Shown here piece after piece: positions 44,668 through 54,646 of a DNA stretch of 64,000 nt (position 1 is the stretch's first letter; every line of letters starts with the position of its first letter). A program made the position numbers and the translations under genes. The DNA lies in NCBI RefSeq assembly GCF_011064615.1, contig NZ_JAALJH010000050.1:1-64000 (forward strand). The letters run 5' to 3'. Below the pieces are notes generated by a model. That model was not told the origin of the DNA and did not search any database. It was given only the letters and a program-made list of their open reading frames with translations. The DNA is from Aquisphaera insulae (GTDB lineage: Bacteria; Planctomycetota; Planctomycetia; Isosphaerales; Isosphaeraceae).

Positions 44668-47600
44668 CCCGTCTCGCACCCCCGCGGATTGCCTCGCAGT
44701 CCTTCCTCGGCCGCCAACAGGTCGTGAATCCGCCGCTGGAGCACGGAGAGCCTGACCGGCTTGCTCAGGTAGTCGGTGGCGCCGGCCTTCAGGGCCCGCT
44801 CGCGGTCGCCTTGCATCGCCAGCGCCGTCAGGGCGATGATCGGCACGTCCTGCAGCCCCGGGGACAGGCGGAGTCGGCGGATCGCCTCCAGCCCGTCCAG
44901 CCCCGGCATCTGGATGTCCATCAGGATCAGGTGGGGGGACCGTGACCGGGCGCGGGCGATCCCCGCCTCGCCATCGGCGGCCTGTTCGACGGCGTACCCC
45001 TTCACCTCGAGATAGTCGCGGAGGGCACGCACGCCGGCCTGGTCGTCGTCCACGATGAGCACCCGCGTCTGAGCAAGGCCGGGATTCGTCCCGGCTCCGC
45101 CGGTCGGCGCCTCCGCCCCCCCCGTCTCGCGGCCCTCGGGACGGGGCCGGACGTCGGGCTCCCAGGGCAGCACGATCGTGAATCGGCTACCGCGGCCCGG
45201 CTCGCTTTCCACCTCCAGCATACCGCCGTGCAGCTCGGTGAGGCGCTTGGCCAGGACCAGTCCCAGCCCGGTCCCGGAGTAGCGCCGGTCCAGCCCCGAG
45301 TCGAGCTGCATGAACGGCTTGAACAGCCGGCTCAGCCCCTCGGGGCTGATGCCGATGCCGGTGTCCCAGACGGCGAAGCGGGCCACCCGGCGCGACGGGT
45401 CGTACGTGACCTCCAGGCCGACCCCCCCGCCGGCGTCGGTGAACTTCACCGCGTTGGACAGCAGGTTGACCAGCACCTGCTTGAGGCGACGCTGGTCGGC
45501 GACCACGCGGCCGACCGGGTCGTCGATCGAGAGTCTCACGGGGATCGACTTGCGCTGCGCCGCCTGCTTGACGAATCGTACGGCCGATTCGCAGAGCGGC
45601 CCGACGGCCACCTCCGCCACTTCCAGCTCGACCATGCCGGCCTCGATCTTGGCCACGTCGAGGATGTCGTTGATCAGGTCCAGGAGGTGCCTGCCGCACT
45701 CGTGCACGTCGAGGACGCACCTCCGCTGGTCGTCCCCCAACTCGCCGTAGACGCCCTCCGCCAGGCCCTCGGCGAACCCCAGGATGCCGTTGAGCGGGGT
45801 CCGCAGCTCATGGCTCATGCTGGCCAGGAACTCGTCCTTCATGCGAGACGAGCGGACGAGCTCGGCGTTGGCGAGGGCCAGCTCATTCGAGCGCTCGCGG
45901 AGGGATCGCTCGAGCCGCTTCCGGTCGGTGATGTCGCGCATGATGGTCGAGATGTATGCGACCTCGCCGTCGTCGCCGTGGTGGACCAGGATGAGCTGAG
46001 AGACGGGGATGGCGCGGCCGTCGGCGGCGAGCACCTCGGTCTCGCCGGCCCAGTGGCCGTCGCGGACGGCGGCCGGGATCCCTTCCTGGAGGATCCGCGC
46101 CGCCGAGTCGGCGGGGTGAAGGGCGGCGATCGTGGCCGGGCGTCCCTCGCCGGCCGCCGGGATCCCCACCACCTCGCGGAATGACCGATTCTCCCATCGC
46201 GGCATGCCGTCGAGGGTCGCGGTGGCGATGAAGTCGGTGGACGAGTCGATGATCGCGGCGAGCTCCTGGACGGCCGCGGTGCGGTCGGCGACCCGCCGCT
46301 CCAGGTCGGCGTTGAGGGCACGGACGGCGTCCTCCGCCCGCACCCGATCGGTGACGTCCAGGATCACGCCGACGATGCCCCGGGGCCGTCCGTCGGGGCC
46401 GTCGAAGGTGGTCTTGTGGAAGACGACGTTGAGCACCCCGTCGGGGCTGAGCAACTGGGTCTGGTGGACTTGCAGGCCCCGCTCGGCGAGCAGGCGGCGG
46501 TCCATCTCGGTATAGAGGTCCGCCAGGCCGGCCGGGACGAGCTCGTGGGCGGTGTGGCCGACGACCCGATCCCGCTCCCGGCCGAGGAAGCGGAAGAAGG
46601 CGTCGTTGCCCTCGACGTAGCGGCCCTCGGTGTCCTTGAAGAAGACGGGGGCCGGGATGGCCCTCAGCAGGGTCTCCTGGAATGCCTGATTGTCCCGGAA
46701 GGCCGCCTCGGCACGCTTGCGGGCCGTGATGTCGATGAAGGTCGAGAGGATCACCGCCTCGCCCCCGAGGTCCATCACCTGCGCGCAGAGCTGGGTCGAG
46801 AAGTTCTCGCCGGACTTGCCCCGGAAGTCCTGCTCCCATCCGTCCACCGACCCTTGCTGGCGCAGGGCGTCTGCGAATCGTTCCCGCTCCGCGGGCGACC
46901 ACCAGATCCGCAGATCCGCGGGCGTGCGGCCGATCGCCTCGTCGCGGCCATAGCCCGTCAGCGCGGACCAGGTTTCGTTCACGTTGAGGAATCGGCCGTC
47001 CTCGAGCCGCGTCAGGGCGATGGCGGCCGGGTTGCTGGCGAAGGCCTTGGCGAACATCTCCTCGGAGAACCGCAGCGCCTCCTCGGCCCGCTTCCGCCCG
47101 GTGATGTCCACCACGATGCCGAGATAGCGGGTGAGGCGGCCGTCGGTGTCGCGCACCGCCCGCCCGCGCGACATCAGCCAGCACTCCGTGCCACGGGGAT
47201 CATGGCCCCGCCATTCGATGGAGATCTCGGGGGCCGCGGCCGCCGCGGCGGACCGGACTTCCGCGTCGGCGCGGTCGCGGTCGTCCGGGTGCACCGCGGC
47301 TAGCCAGGTCTCGTATGACGGGGTGCAGCTATTCGGCTCCAGGCCGTAGAGCCGCCAGACCTCGTCGGACCAGGAGAGGGCGTCGGTCGCCAGGTCCCAC
47401 TCCCAGACCCCGGCGCCGGCCGCTTCCATGGCCAGCCGGAGCCGCTCGCGGCTCTCCCGCAGCTCGTCCGCCGCGCGCTTCTGCGCCGTGATGTCCCGGG
47501 CCGTCACGACCGCGCCCACGATCGCCCCGCCCTCGCCCCGGATGGGGCCGAAGCTGTAGCTCCCGACCCAGGTCTCGCCCGTGTCCCTGCGGTGCAGCGT

Positions 47601-49304
47601 GTACTCGGCGCCGGTCACCGCCTCGCCCCGCAGCGCCCGCGGGACGGCCCAGCGGTCCAGCGGCGCCAGCTCGCCGTCGGGGAACCGTACGTCGAGGAAG
47701 TCCGTGTACTCCGAGAGGGTCTTCGCGCAGTCGTCCTTGCCCTTGAACTTGTGGAAGGTGGCGAAGGCCTCGTTGAACTCGACGAATCGGCCCTCCGCGT
47801 CGGAGACGAACACCGCGTCGGTCATGCTGGCCAGGGCCGCCTCCAGCCTCGCCCGGGCCTCCTTCTCGCGGTGCTCGGCCTGCTTCTGGGGGGTGATGTC
47901 CACGATCGTGCCGGCGGCGCCGAGCGGGCGTCCGTCGGGCCCGCGGTCCACTCGCCCCCGGCACTGGAACCACCCGGTCGTGCCCTCGGTGGTCGGCGAG
48001 CGGAACTCGAAGACGATCTCCGGCGTGCGCCCCTCGAACGCGTCGCGGATCGCCGCGGCGATCCGCTCGCGATCGTCGGGATGGTGCCAGGCGATCCAGC
48101 TCGGCAGGTCGTCGGGCGGGCCCGCCGGACCGCCGTCGACCCACCCCCAGAACGCCGGATCGATCCGCCGGATGGTCGCGTCCCCGTCGGCTTCCCAGGT
48201 GACCACCCGCCCGCTCGCGGTCGCCAGCCGGTATCGGTCGTCGGCCAGTCGTGACTCCTCCTCCGCGCGGCGGCGATCGGTGATGTCCTGGACCACCGCG
48301 AGCTGGTAATCGTAGCGGCCCTGGGCATCTCTGATGGCCACGACGGAGACGTCCACCCAGATCGACGAGCCGTCGTGCCGGGTGTATTGCTTCTCCGCCC
48401 TGACGGGCCCGGCGCCGTCGAACAATTGGGCCAGGTCGACGTCGGTCAGGTCGAGCTCGCCAGGACGAGACGCCCTCCGGGTTCCCGCCGCCGGGGGCTC
48501 GCCGCCGGGCAGCCCGAGCATGGCCCGCAGGGCCTCGTTGATCACCAGGAACCCTCGGTCCGGCGAGGCCAGGATGATGCCGACGCCGGCCTGATCGAAG
48601 ACCGCCCGGAATCGCTCCTCGCTCTCCCTCAGCACCGCCTGGTCTCGCCGCCGGCCCGTCAGGTCGCGGGTCGTCGAGAGGTAGCGGACCTCACCCCCCC
48701 AGTCCACCGCCCGAGCATGCAACTCCACCGGGTAGATCGAGCCGTCCGCGCGGCGGTGAGCCGATTCGAAGACGAGCGTCCGGTCCGGGTCGGCCCTCAG
48801 CCTCCCCATGATCTCCTCGACCTGGACCGGCGTGAGCTGGGCGTCGAACTCCGCCACGCTACGCCCCATCAGCCCCGCTCGCGTGTGCCCCAGCGACTCG
48901 CAGGCGCGGGGATTCGCATCGACGATCCGGCCGGCCTCGTCCGTGAGGTAGATCGGGTCCGCGAGGGCGTCGAAGATCATCCTGAGCCGGCGCTCGCTCG
49001 CCGCCAGCACCCGGCCGGACGCCTCGATCCGGTCGAGGTGCCTCCGCAGCATGTGGAGCAGGACGATGGACGTGACGACGATGAAGCCGATCACGTCCGC
49101 GGCCGCCAGCCAGGAGAGCCGCGCCCCGCGTGCGCCGGACCTCTCGAGGATGACCATCGAGGCCATGGCCCACGTCGCGGTGATCCCCACATAGGTCAGC
49201 ACGACCCGTCCCGGCGTGGATTGCGACCGGACCTCCGGGCCCGCATCCCGAAGGCGGGGGCCGGAGCCGTGATCGAGGCCGTCGTGGACTCCCGGGATCT
49301 TCAT
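44646..49304 (-). CDS. Hybrid histidine kinase with about eight PAS domains
   Basis: This 1552-aa protein has two N-terminal membrane helices (about 35-75: VVLTYVGITATWAMASMVIL and IGFIVVTSIVLLHML), then eight PAS/PAC units in a row, several closing with (I/V)VDIT..K.AE linkers. A HisKA domain (SMSHELRTPLNGILGFAEGL, phospho-histidine near 1155) follows, then an HATPase (VLVNLLSNAVKFTDAGG, DTGIGISPEGL, GTGLGLVLAK) and a receiver domain (VLIVDDDQAGVRALRDYLEV, LILMDIQMPGLDG). The receiver aspartate lies near residue 1467. The eight PAS modules could sense several cytoplasmic cues. A shared GAGG ribosome site supports the start at 49304. No partner response regulator is adjacent. Confidence 0.92.
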   Translation of the reverse strand: MKIPGVHDGLDHGSGPRLRDAGPEVRSQSTPGRVVLTYVGITATWAMASMVILERSGARGARLSWLAAADVIGFIVVTSIVLLHMLRRHLDRIEASGRVLAASERRLRMIFDALADPIYLTDEAGRIVDANPRACESLGHTRAGLMGRSVAEFDAQLTPVQVEEIMGRLRADPDRTLVFESAHRRADGSIYPVELHARAVDWGGEVRYLSTTRDLTGRRRDQAVLRESEERFRAVFDQAGVGIILASPDRGFLVINEALRAMLGLPGGEPPAAGTRRASRPGELDLTDVDLAQLFDGAGPVRAEKQYTRHDGSSIWVDVSVVAIRDAQGRYDYQLAVVQDITDRRRAEEESRLADDRYRLATASGRVVTWEADGDATIRRIDPAFWGWVDGGPAGPPDDLPSWIAWHHPDDRERIAAAIRDAFEGRTPEIVFEFRSPTTEGTTGWFQCRGRVDRGPDGRPLGAAGTIVDITPQKQAEHREKEARARLEAALASMTDAVFVSDAEGRFVEFNEAFATFHKFKGKDDCAKTLSEYTDFLDVRFPDGELAPLDRWAVPRALRGEAVTGAEYTLHRRDTGETWVGSYSFGPIRGEGGAIVGAVVTARDITAQKRAADELRESRERLRLAMEAAGAGVWEWDLATDALSWSDEVWRLYGLEPNSCTPSYETWLAAVHPDDRDRADAEVRSAAAAAAPEISIEWRGHDPRGTECWLMSRGRAVRDTDGRLTRYLGIVVDITGRKRAEEALRFSEEMFAKAFASNPAAIALTRLEDGRFLNVNETWSALTGYGRDEAIGRTPADLRIWWSPAERERFADALRQQGSVDGWEQDFRGKSGENFSTQLCAQVMDLGGEAVILSTFIDITARKRAEAAFRDNQAFQETLLRAIPAPVFFKDTEGRYVEGNDAFFRFLGRERDRVVGHTAHELVPAGLADLYTEMDRRLLAERGLQVHQTQLLSPDGVLNVVFHKTTFDGPDGRPRGIVGVILDVTDRVRAEDAVRALNADLERRVADRTAAVQELAAIIDSSTDFIATATLDGMPRWENRSFREVVGIPAAGEGRPATIAALHPADSAARILQEGIPAAVRDGHWAGETEVLAADGRAIPVSQLILVHHGDDGEVAYISTIMRDITDRKRLERSLRERSNELALANAELVRSSRMKDEFLASMSHELRTPLNGILGFAEGLAEGVYGELGDDQRRCVLDVHECGRHLLDLINDILDVAKIEAGMVELEVAEVAVGPLCESAVRFVKQAAQRKSIPVRLSIDDPVGRVVADQRRLKQVLVNLLSNAVKFTDAGGGVGLEVTYDPSRRVARFAVWDTGIGISPEGLSRLFKPFMQLDSGLDRRYSGTGLGLVLAKRLTELHGGMLEVESEPGRGSRFTIVLPWEPDVRPRPEGRETGGAEAPTGGAGTNPGLAQTRVLIVDDDQAGVRALRDYLEVKGYAVEQAADGEAGIARARSRSPHLILMDIQMPGLDGLEAIRRLRLSPGLQDVPIIALTALAMQGDRERALKAGATDYLSKPVRLSVLQRRIHDLLAAEEGLRGNPRGCETGQTPRMD

Positions 49305-49842
49305 GGATACCTCGAGGCCGCCGGACCGCATCGCCCGAGCATCGGAGGAGAGCGTCGCTCGGGCCGTCGTGGCTCCCGTCGTCGCGCCCGGATGGACCGG
49401 CCTCGAACGTGGCGGCGCACAGGTCCGGGGATTCCGCCGCCAGGGCGGGGCGCGGTCCCCTTCGGAAGTCCGGCACGAGGGAGGACATCGGCGGACGGCA
49501 CGACATCGGGACGACTCGTCGGGCGAATCGCCTTCAATCACACTCTATCCGGCGGGCCGGACCCGGGGACAGACCCTCGACGCCCTTGCCGGGGGCATCC
49601 GAGGAGTCACGATGCTCCGTGGCGCACGGGCGCAGGGATCTCCTCGCCGGCGTCGCCGGTCCCGGCGGCGCGGAGCGGAGCGGGCGAGGATCCAGTGCCG
49701 GGTCGCCGCGAGGATCCGCGGGCAGGGGCGACGGGTGGCTGGTTTCGCCTTCGCGTGGGCTTCATAATGGAGGCCGTCTCGAAGCTCTTCCGGGGAGGGC
49801 GGATGCCCTCCGACCTCGCAGGAATGCACTGCCTCGCATCGC
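49305..49842. other. Divergent promoter region, no gene recognised
   Basis: Lies between the hybrid kinase and meaB start sites. It includes a single tatccggc motif (about 49549) like those of the dispersed repeats. Short frames here are basic and GC-driven. Confidence 0.4.
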
Positions 49843-50904
49843 ATGATGAAAGACCTCACGACCGGCAAGCCGCTGCTGATGGCCGCCGACTTGAAGCTGA
49901 TGGAGGGGGTACTCGCCCGCCAGCCCCGGGCGCTGGCCAAGGCGATCACGCTGACCGAATCCACCCGGGCCGACCATCAGGCGAGGGCCGGGGCGATGCT
50001 CGACAAGCTACTGCCCTTCACGGGGAAGTCGGTCCGGCTGGGGATCAGCGGATCGCCCGGCGCGGGGAAGTCCACGTTCATCGAGGCCCTGGGAGTCTAC
50101 CTGATCGGCCTGGGAAAGCGGGTGGCGGTGCTCGCGGTGGATCCCTCGAGCGCGATCTCCGGCGGCTCGATCCTCGGCGACAAGACGCGGATGGAGCGGC
50201 TCTGCCAGGAGAAGGACGCGTTCATCCGGCCCTCGCCGTCGCACGGGTCGCTTGGCGGCGTCGCCGAGAAGACCCGGGAGACGATGCTGATCTGCGAGGC
50301 GGCCGGCTACGACGTCGTCCTGATCGAGACCGTCGGCGTCGGCCAGTCGGAGACGACCGTGGCCGGGATGTGCGACATGTTTGCCCTGATCCAGCTCCCC
50401 AACGCCGGCGATGACCTCCAGGCGATCAAGAAGGGGATCATCGAGCTGGCCGACATCATCGTCGTCAACAAGGCCGATCTCGACCCCGAGGCGGCGGCGA
50501 TCGCGCGGGGGCAGATCTCCGGCGCCCTCGGCCTGCTCCGCCCCGCCTCCGCGAACTGGCGGCCGCCGGTCGTCGAGGCGAGCGCGGCCACCGGCAAGGG
50601 GATCGACACCTTCTGGGCCGAGGTCGAGAAGCACAGCAAGGTGATGACCGAGAGCGGCGAGCTCCAGGCCAGGCGGCGGCGGCAGGCCGTGGACTGGATG
50701 TGGGCGATGATCGACGCCGGCCTCCGCGCGCGGTTCCGCCGGCACCCGACGGTGAGGCGCGACCTGGACGCCGTGATCGCCGCCGTGGCGAGCGGCGAGC
50801 AGGGCCCCTCCGCGGCGGCGTATCAGCTACTCGGCCACCTGGACCTGCCGGCGCCCCCGAGGTCGCCCGACGCGAAGGCCCAGGCCGCGGAGAAGAACCC
50901 GTAG
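49843..50904 (+). CDS. meaB: MeaB/ArgK, methylmalonyl-CoA mutase-associated GTPase
   Basis: This 353-aa G3E GTPase has GSPGAGKST (Walker A, near residue 69), VAVLAVDPSSAISGGSILGDKTRM, LIETVGVGQSE (switch region) and NKADL (NKxD). MeaB protects and reloads adenosylcobalamin-dependent methylmalonyl-CoA mutase. The mutase itself is not in this window, but the next two genes encode propionyl-CoA carboxylase, which makes methylmalonyl-CoA, so this is a methylmalonyl-CoA pathway locus. ATG 49843 and 49846 are both possible starts. Confidence 0.92.
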   Translation: MMKDLTTGKPLLMAADLKLMEGVLARQPRALAKAITLTESTRADHQARAGAMLDKLLPFTGKSVRLGISGSPGAGKSTFIEALGVYLIGLGKRVAVLAVDPSSAISGGSILGDKTRMERLCQEKDAFIRPSPSHGSLGGVAEKTRETMLICEAAGYDVVLIETVGVGQSETTVAGMCDMFALIQLPNAGDDLQAIKKGIIELADIIVVNKADLDPEAAAIARGQISGALGLLRPASANWRPPVVEASAATGKGIDTFWAEVEKHSKVMTESGELQARRRRQAVDWMWAMIDAGLRARFRRHPTVRRDLDAVIAAVASGEQGPSAAAYQLLGHLDLPAPPRSPDAKAQAAEKNP

Positions 50905-51003
50905 CCGGGGGCGGGGGGCCGCTCCGATCAAGACGCGATTGCAGCCCGATCGAAGCTCGAATCTCTCTCGTCCACTCACTCCGAGCGCAGCGAGGGGTCG
51001 GCC

Positions 51004-52536
51004 ATGTACGACATCATCCGCCAGCTTGATGAGAAGCGGGCCGCGGCCCGGCTGGGGGGCGGCGAGAAGCGGATCGCCGCCCAGCATGCCAAGGGGAAGC
51101 TCACCGCCCGCGAGCGGATCGAGCTGCTGCTCGACCCCGGCTCGTTCGAAGAATGGGACATGTTCAAGGGGCACCGCTGCGTCGACTTCGGCATGGCGGG
51201 CCAGTCGGTCCCCGGCGACGGCGTGGTCACCGGTTACGGCACCATCAACGGCCGCGTCATGTTCGTCTTCAGCCAGGACTTCACCGTCTTCGGCGGCTCG
51301 CTCTCCGAGGCCCACGCCGAGAAGATCTGCAAGATCATGGACCACGCCATGAAGGTCGGCGCGCCGGTGATCGGCCTCAACGACTCCGGCGGGGCGCGGA
51401 TCCAGGAGGGCGTCGCCTCGCTCGGCGGCTATGCCGACGTCTTCCAGCGGAACGTCCTGGCCTCCGGCGTGATCCCGCAGGTCTCCCTGATCATGGGGCC
51501 GTGCGCCGGGGGTGCGGTGTACTCGCCGGCGATGACCGACTTCATCTTCATGGTGAAGGACTCCTCCTACATGTTCGTGACCGGCCCGGAGGTCGTGAAG
51601 ACGGTCACGCACGAGGAGGTGACCGCCGAGGAGCTCGGCGGGGCGATCACCCACACGTCGAAATCGGGCGTCGCGGACCTCGCCTTCGAGAACGACGTCG
51701 AGGCCCTGATGATGACCCGCCGGCTGCTCGGCTTCCTCCCCTCCAGCAACACGAGCCGGCCGCCGACGGTGCCCACCGAGGACACCCCGGACCGCGTCGA
51801 GACGTCGCTGGATACCCTCGTCCCGGAGAATCCCAACAAGCCGTACGACATCAAGGAGCTGATCGTCAAGGTCGTGGACGAGCGCGACTTCTTCGAGCTG
51901 ATGCCCGACCACGCCAGGAACATCGTCATCGGCTTCGGCCGGATGGACGGCGAGACCGTCGGCTTCGTCGCCAATCAGCCCCTGGTCCTGGCCGGCTGCC
52001 TGGACATAAGGAGCGCCATCAAGGCGGCCCGGTTCGTCCGCTTCTGCGACGCGTTCAGCATCCCGATCGTCACCTTCGTGGACGTGCCGGGCTTCATGCC
52101 GGGCACGGCCCAGGAGTACGGCGGGATCATCAAGCACGGGGCCAAGCTGCTCTTCGCCTACGCCGAGTGCACCGTGCCCAAGGTGACGGTGATCACCCGC
52201 AAGGCCTACGGCGGGGCCTACGACGTCATGTCGTCCAAGCACCTGAGGGGGGACGTCAACTTCGCCTGGCCGTCGGCCGAGATCGCCGTCATGGGGCCCA
52301 AGGGGGCGGTGGAGATCATCTTCCGCGAGGAGAAGGGGGACCCGGCGCGGCTCGCCGCGCGCGAGAAGGAGTACAAGGAGAAGTTCGCCAACCCGTTCAT
52401 CGCCGGCCACCGGGGCTTCATCGACGACGTGATCATGCCCCACGAGACCCGCAAGCGGATCTGCCGGTCGCTGGCGATGCTCCGCGGCAAGCAGCTCGAG
52501 AACCCCTGGCGCAAGCACGGCAACATCCCGCTCTGA
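51004..52536 (+). CDS. pccB: Propionyl-CoA carboxylase beta subunit (carboxyltransferase)
   Basis: This 510-aa protein matches the crotonase-fold acyl-CoA carboxyltransferase: KLTARERIELLLDPGSFEE, GLNDSGGARIQEGVASLGGY (N-domain oxyanion loop), FVDVPGFMPGTAQEYGGIIKHGAK and KAYGGAYDVMSSKHL (C-domain). It transfers carboxyl from biotin to propionyl-CoA, giving (S)-methylmalonyl-CoA, in complex with the next gene product. The length is the usual 510-540. It lies 99 bases after meaB and 52 before the alpha subunit on the same strand, so one transcript is likely. Acetyl-CoA activity cannot be excluded. Confidence 0.93.
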   Translation: MYDIIRQLDEKRAAARLGGGEKRIAAQHAKGKLTARERIELLLDPGSFEEWDMFKGHRCVDFGMAGQSVPGDGVVTGYGTINGRVMFVFSQDFTVFGGSLSEAHAEKICKIMDHAMKVGAPVIGLNDSGGARIQEGVASLGGYADVFQRNVLASGVIPQVSLIMGPCAGGAVYSPAMTDFIFMVKDSSYMFVTGPEVVKTVTHEEVTAEELGGAITHTSKSGVADLAFENDVEALMMTRRLLGFLPSSNTSRPPTVPTEDTPDRVETSLDTLVPENPNKPYDIKELIVKVVDERDFFELMPDHARNIVIGFGRMDGETVGFVANQPLVLAGCLDIRSAIKAARFVRFCDAFSIPIVTFVDVPGFMPGTAQEYGGIIKHGAKLLFAYAECTVPKVTVITRKAYGGAYDVMSSKHLRGDVNFAWPSAEIAVMGPKGAVEIIFREEKGDPARLAAREKEYKEKFANPFIAGHRGFIDDVIMPHETRKRICRSLAMLRGKQLENPWRKHGNIPL

Positions 52537-52588
52537 CGCGAAGCGACGAGACGAGACCGCGGGGAGCCCCGCGAGATCCGAGGCTGTC

Positions 52589-54577
52589 ATGTTCCAGAAG
52601 ATCCTGATCGCCAACCGGGGGGAGATCGCCTGCCGCGTCATCCGGACGGCGCGGGCGATGGGCATCCGGACGGTCGCCGTCTATTCGGAGGCGGACAAGG
52701 ACGCCCGCCACGTGGACCTCGCCGACGAGGCCGCCTGCATCGGCCCGCCGCCGTCCCGGGAGTCTTACCTGGATATCGACCGGATCCTCGCCGCCTGCAG
52801 GGAGACGGGGGCCCAGGCCGTCCACCCCGGCTACGGCTTCCTCTCCGAGAACGAGGAGTTCGCCCGCCGGCTCGAGGACGCCGGGATCGTCTTCATCGGC
52901 CCCAAGCCGCATTCGATCGCCGCCATGGGGGACAAGATCGCCTCCAAGAAGCTGGCGAAGGAGGCGAGGGTCAGCACGATCCCCGGCTTCGACGACCCCA
53001 TCGAGTCGGCCGCGCAGGCCGTGCAGGTGGCGCGCCAGGTCGGCTACCCGGTCATGATCAAGGCGTCCGCCGGGGGGGGCGGCCGCGGCCTCCGCGTCGC
53101 CCGCGACGACGGGGAAGCGGCCGAGGGCTTCGATTCCTGCCGGACCGAGGCGAAGGCCGCCTTCGGCGACGACCGCGTCTTCATCGAGAAGTTCGTCGAG
53201 GAGCCCCGTCACGTCGAGATCCAGGTCCTGGGCGATTCCTTCGGCAACGTCGTCCACCTCTGGGAGCGCGAGTGCTCCATCCAGCGGCGGCACCAGAAGG
53301 TCATCGAGGAGGCCCCCTCCCCGTTCCTCGACGAGGAGACGCGCCGCGCCATGGGCGAGCAGGCCGTGGCCCTGGCGAGGGCGGTCCGCTACGAATCGGC
53401 CGGCACGGTCGAGTTCGTCGTCGGCAAGGACCGCAGCTTCTACTTCCTGGAGATGAACACCCGCCTCCAGGTCGAGCACCCGGTCACCGAGCTGATCACC
53501 GGCCTGGACCTCGTCGAGCTGATGATCCGCGTCGCCGCCGGCGAGCGGCTCCCCTTCAAGCAGGCGGACGTCGCGCGGGACGGCTGGGCGATCGAGTGCC
53601 GGATCAACGCCGAGGATCCGTTCCGCAACTTCCTCCCGTCCACCGGCCGGCTCGTCCGCTTCATCCCCCCGGAGGAGCAACCGGGGGCCGTCCGCGTCGA
53701 CACCGGGGTCTTCGAGGGGGACGAGATCTCGATCTACTACGACTCGATGATCGCCAAGCTGATCGTCCACGGGGCCGACCGCGCCGGGGCGATCGCGCGG
53801 ATGCAGGCGGCGCTGAACTCGTTCGTGATCCGCGGGATCTCCTCCAACCTGGCCTTCCAGGCGGCGCTCACGAGGCATCCGCGGTTCGCCTCGGGCCGGT
53901 TCCACACGGGATTCATCGCGGAGGAGTTCCCGAAGGGCTTCTCCCCGGCGGCCCTGGAGCACGAGAATCCGCTCCTGCTCGCCGCGGCGGCCGCGTACGC
54001 GCGGCGGCGGTACATCCACCGCGCCGTCCGGACGACGGGCCAGATGAAGGGGCACGAGCGCCGCGTCGATCCGGCGTGGGTCGTGCTCATGCAGGGGAGG
54101 CGCTATCACCTGGACGTGCACCTGGTCCCGGGGGGCTGCGACATCCGCCATGACGGCAGGGATTACGCCCTGCGGACCGACTGGCGGCTCGGCGACCTGC
54201 TCCTCCGCGGCACCTGGGACGGCGTGCCGATCTGCATGCAGGTCGAGCGGATGGGCCTGAAGTACCGCGTCTACCACTGGGGGACGCAGGTGGACGCCAT
54301 CGTCATGACCGGCCGCGCCGCGGAGCTGCTGGCCCTGATGCCGGACAAGCCGCCGCCGGACCTGTCGAAGTTCCTGCTCTCACCCATGCCGGGCCTGCTG
54401 ACCCAGGTCGGCGTCAGGCCCGGCCAGGAGGTCCGCGCCGGCGAGAGCCTCGCCGTGATCGAGGCGATGAAGATGCAGAACATCCTCCGCGCCGAGGACG
54501 ACTGCGTCGTCGCCGAGGTCCTGGCGAGGGCCGGCGACAGCCTGGCCGTGGACCAGCCGATCGTGCGATTCCAGTAG
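52589..54577 (+). CDS. pccA: Propionyl-CoA carboxylase alpha subunit (biotin carboxylase-BCCP)
   Basis: This 662-aa protein starts MFQKILIANRGEIACRVIRT, the biotin carboxylase N-terminus. ATP-grasp follows (KASAGGGGRGLRVARD, HVEIQVLGDSFGNVVHLWER, MNTRLQVEHPVTE), then a BT domain, and a C-terminal biotinyl domain with AVIEAMKMQNILRAED (biotinyl lysine in the EAMKM motif, near residue 628). Together with the beta subunit it forms propionyl-CoA carboxylase. GAGGCTGTC gives a modest ribosome site. The substrate assignment follows beta subunit similarity and the meaB context. Confidence 0.93.
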   Translation: MFQKILIANRGEIACRVIRTARAMGIRTVAVYSEADKDARHVDLADEAACIGPPPSRESYLDIDRILAACRETGAQAVHPGYGFLSENEEFARRLEDAGIVFIGPKPHSIAAMGDKIASKKLAKEARVSTIPGFDDPIESAAQAVQVARQVGYPVMIKASAGGGGRGLRVARDDGEAAEGFDSCRTEAKAAFGDDRVFIEKFVEEPRHVEIQVLGDSFGNVVHLWERECSIQRRHQKVIEEAPSPFLDEETRRAMGEQAVALARAVRYESAGTVEFVVGKDRSFYFLEMNTRLQVEHPVTELITGLDLVELMIRVAAGERLPFKQADVARDGWAIECRINAEDPFRNFLPSTGRLVRFIPPEEQPGAVRVDTGVFEGDEISIYYDSMIAKLIVHGADRAGAIARMQAALNSFVIRGISSNLAFQAALTRHPRFASGRFHTGFIAEEFPKGFSPAALEHENPLLLAAAAAYARRRYIHRAVRTTGQMKGHERRVDPAWVVLMQGRRYHLDVHLVPGGCDIRHDGRDYALRTDWRLGDLLLRGTWDGVPICMQVERMGLKYRVYHWGTQVDAIVMTGRAAELLALMPDKPPPDLSKFLLSPMPGLLTQVGVRPGQEVRAGESLAVIEAMKMQNILRAEDDCVVAEVLARAGDSLAVDQPIVRFQ

Positions 54578-54646
54578 CCCCCTGCCCTGCACTGCCCTAC
54601 CGTTCCCTGCCTCGTTCCTCCTCCTCTCCTTCACAGGAGCCCTCCC

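Noticed and set aside
40489..44679. A very long minus-strand open frame (about 1400 codons) opposite the PSD1 and DUF1501 genes
   Set aside because: It is the GC-rich antisense shadow of two genes with clear family motifs; its translation is low-complexity and lacks domains.
49545..49842. Short frames upstream of meaB as small genes
   Set aside because: They are basic, Arg-rich and without ribosome sites or family resemblance.
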